Source of the DNA: Dehalococcoidia bacterium
Lineage (GTDB): Bacteria; Chloroflexota; Dehalococcoidia; Dehalococcoidales; Fen-1064
Length of the DNA stretch: 7,167 nt
Direction: 5' to 3'
NCBI GenBank assembly: GCA_030691775.1
Contig: JAUYDN010000223.1
Span: 1-7,167 of the forward strand
Every line of letters starts with the position of its first letter. Positions within the stretch are counted from its first letter, which is position 1. The notes beneath the pieces were generated by a model. That model worked only from the letters and a program-made list of their open reading frames with translations, ran no database searches and had not been told where the DNA came from. Below, piece by piece: positions 6,376 through 7,167 of the stretch. The position numbers were made by a program, and so were the translations under genes.

Positions 6376-7167
6376 ATGAGACCGGAAAATATATTTTTGA
6401 AATTGTTTTTATTAGCCGTTCTGGTCCCGGGTTTATTGCTTTCCGCCTGTAAACCGCAACCTGAACAGCCGCCGGTTGTCCTCTCCCTGCCGGAGCTTAA
6501 ATACAAGCTCCTCGACGAATACAAAGATATTTTCTGGTGCGACCCGGAATTTTACCCGGTAGGCCGCCCGGGAGTGGAAGAGAAAAACTCTCTCGAACAG
6601 TTCCCGGCTATCCGCGCGGATAAAGCGGAGTTTTCTGCAATATTGAAAGAGCTGGGTTTACCGGATAAAGCGGACTATTCCGATGTGGAAAAACTCGCAA
6701 TCTACCGCGAGCACAAGAAGCTGACCTACCCAATCCAGATGACCGCAACCACCGGTGATTATCAATTCTCCTTGCGGGTAGGGGAAGGGCAGGGACAGCG
6801 TCTCGAGGGCACCATCACCACCGCCGGCAGGATTAAGGTCACCAAACGGGAGCCGAGCTTCAACACCTGTCCCATCTGCCTGGCAAAGGGCACGCTTATA
6901 GATACACCTGCGGGACCAGTTCCGGTCGAACGGTTAAGTGTGGGAACAGAAATATGGACGGTAAACTCCGCCGGTGAACAAATACCCGCTCCGATTGTCC
7001 GGGTAGCATCCACCCCGGTTCCACCGTCATTCCGCGTGGTCAGGGTAACACTGCAGGACGGCCGGAGCGTGACAGCATCACCGGGGCACCCGACCGCCGA
7101 TGACAAAGCACTCGGGGACTACCAGATGGGGGACATTTTAGACGGTTCGCCTGTAAAAACGGTGGAG
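6376..7167 (+). CDS. Hint-domain lipoprotein, 3' end outside window (partial)
   Basis: The frame stays open for 264 codons to the window edge, with no stop. It starts at an ATG with a strong AAGGAGG site (6362-6368) 7 bases upstream. The N-terminus is a lipoprotein signal peptide: a short charged start, a hydrophobic stretch (about 6-24) and the lipobox L22-S23-A24-C25, so the mature protein should be lipid-anchored outside the cytoplasm. Residues about 35-160 form a region I do not recognise, with one further cysteine (C55). At C168 a Hint (hedgehog/intein) domain begins. CLAKGTLIDTP plus PVPVERLSVG (181-190) matches block A, and VTLQDGRSVTASPGHPT (224-240) matches block B, with H238 as the conserved histidine. 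Hint domains perform N-S acyl shift and autoproteolysis or splicing. The C-terminal block (usually H-N) lies beyond the window, so activity cannot be judged. The lipoprotein call is firm and the Hint call fairly firm; the biological role is unknown. Confidence 0.85.
   Translation, partial: MRPENIFLKLFLLAVLVPGLLLSACKPQPEQPPVVLSLPELKYKLLDEYKDIFWCDPEFYPVGRPGVEEKNSLEQFPAIRADKAEFSAILKELGLPDKADYSDVEKLAIYREHKKLTYPIQMTATTGDYQFSLRVGEGQGQRLEGTITTAGRIKVTKREPSFNTCPICLAKGTLIDTPAGPVPVERLSVGTEIWTVNSAGEQIPAPIVRVASTPVPPSFRVVRVTLQDGRSVTASPGHPTADDKALGDYQMGDILDGSPVKTVE

Noticed and set aside
6762..7106. Minus-strand 114-codon frame opposite the Hint lipoprotein
   Set aside because: The plus strand here carries a lipobox and Hint motifs in one continuous frame, so the antisense frame is a shadow.
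6868..7167. Hint region considered as an ordinary intein interrupting a host enzyme
   Set aside because: The upstream segment is a lipoprotein of unknown family rather than a conserved enzyme active site where inteins usually insert. Without the 3' part this cannot be fully excluded.

Overview
The window reads as a stretch of an anaerobic bacterial genome, most likely Chloroflexota (Dehalococcoidia-like). This is inferred from the style of the multi-PAS histidine kinase and its OmpR-type partner, and from palindromic intergenic repeats of the type 'TGTCA..CTGAGCG.AGCGAAGGGTCTC'. No rRNA or tRNA is present to prove it, so the taxonomy is only a moderate-confidence inference.

Layout. (1) Positions 1-468 hold no believable gene. 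They carry a dense cluster of hairpin-forming repeats: a nested palindromic element at 150-326, flanked by perfect hairpins at 116-137 and 337-355, and a near-palindrome at 392-409. (2) Positions 469-5762, minus strand, form one tightly packed signalling operon. In transcription order it encodes a 1408-residue membrane hybrid-free histidine kinase (8 predicted TM segments, GAF, six PAS domains, HisKA, HATPase_c), a 125-residue stand-alone receiver protein that overlaps the kinase gene by 8 bp, and a 231-residue OmpR/PhoB-family response regulator that starts one base after the receiver gene stops. (3) Positions 5763-6375 are a divergent intergenic region. It has a near-consensus minus-strand promoter (TTGACA-17-TATGAT) about 410 bp upstream of the kinase, an 18-bp tandem direct repeat overlapping its -35 box, and a TATAAT box for the opposite gene. 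(4) From 6376 to the window end, plus strand, there is an unterminated gene of at least 264 codons. It encodes a predicted lipoprotein whose C-terminal visible part is the start of a Hint (hedgehog/intein) domain.

Working model. The kinase senses an unknown cue through its membrane and cytoplasmic sensor domains and phosphorylates one or both co-encoded receivers. The OmpR-type regulator would bind DNA, and the tandem repeat in the divergent promoter region is the best candidate operator in the window, which could link the system to its own expression and to the Hint lipoprotein. The regulator-operator link is inference. The most unusual item is the Hint-domain lipoprotein, whose 3' part lies outside the window.
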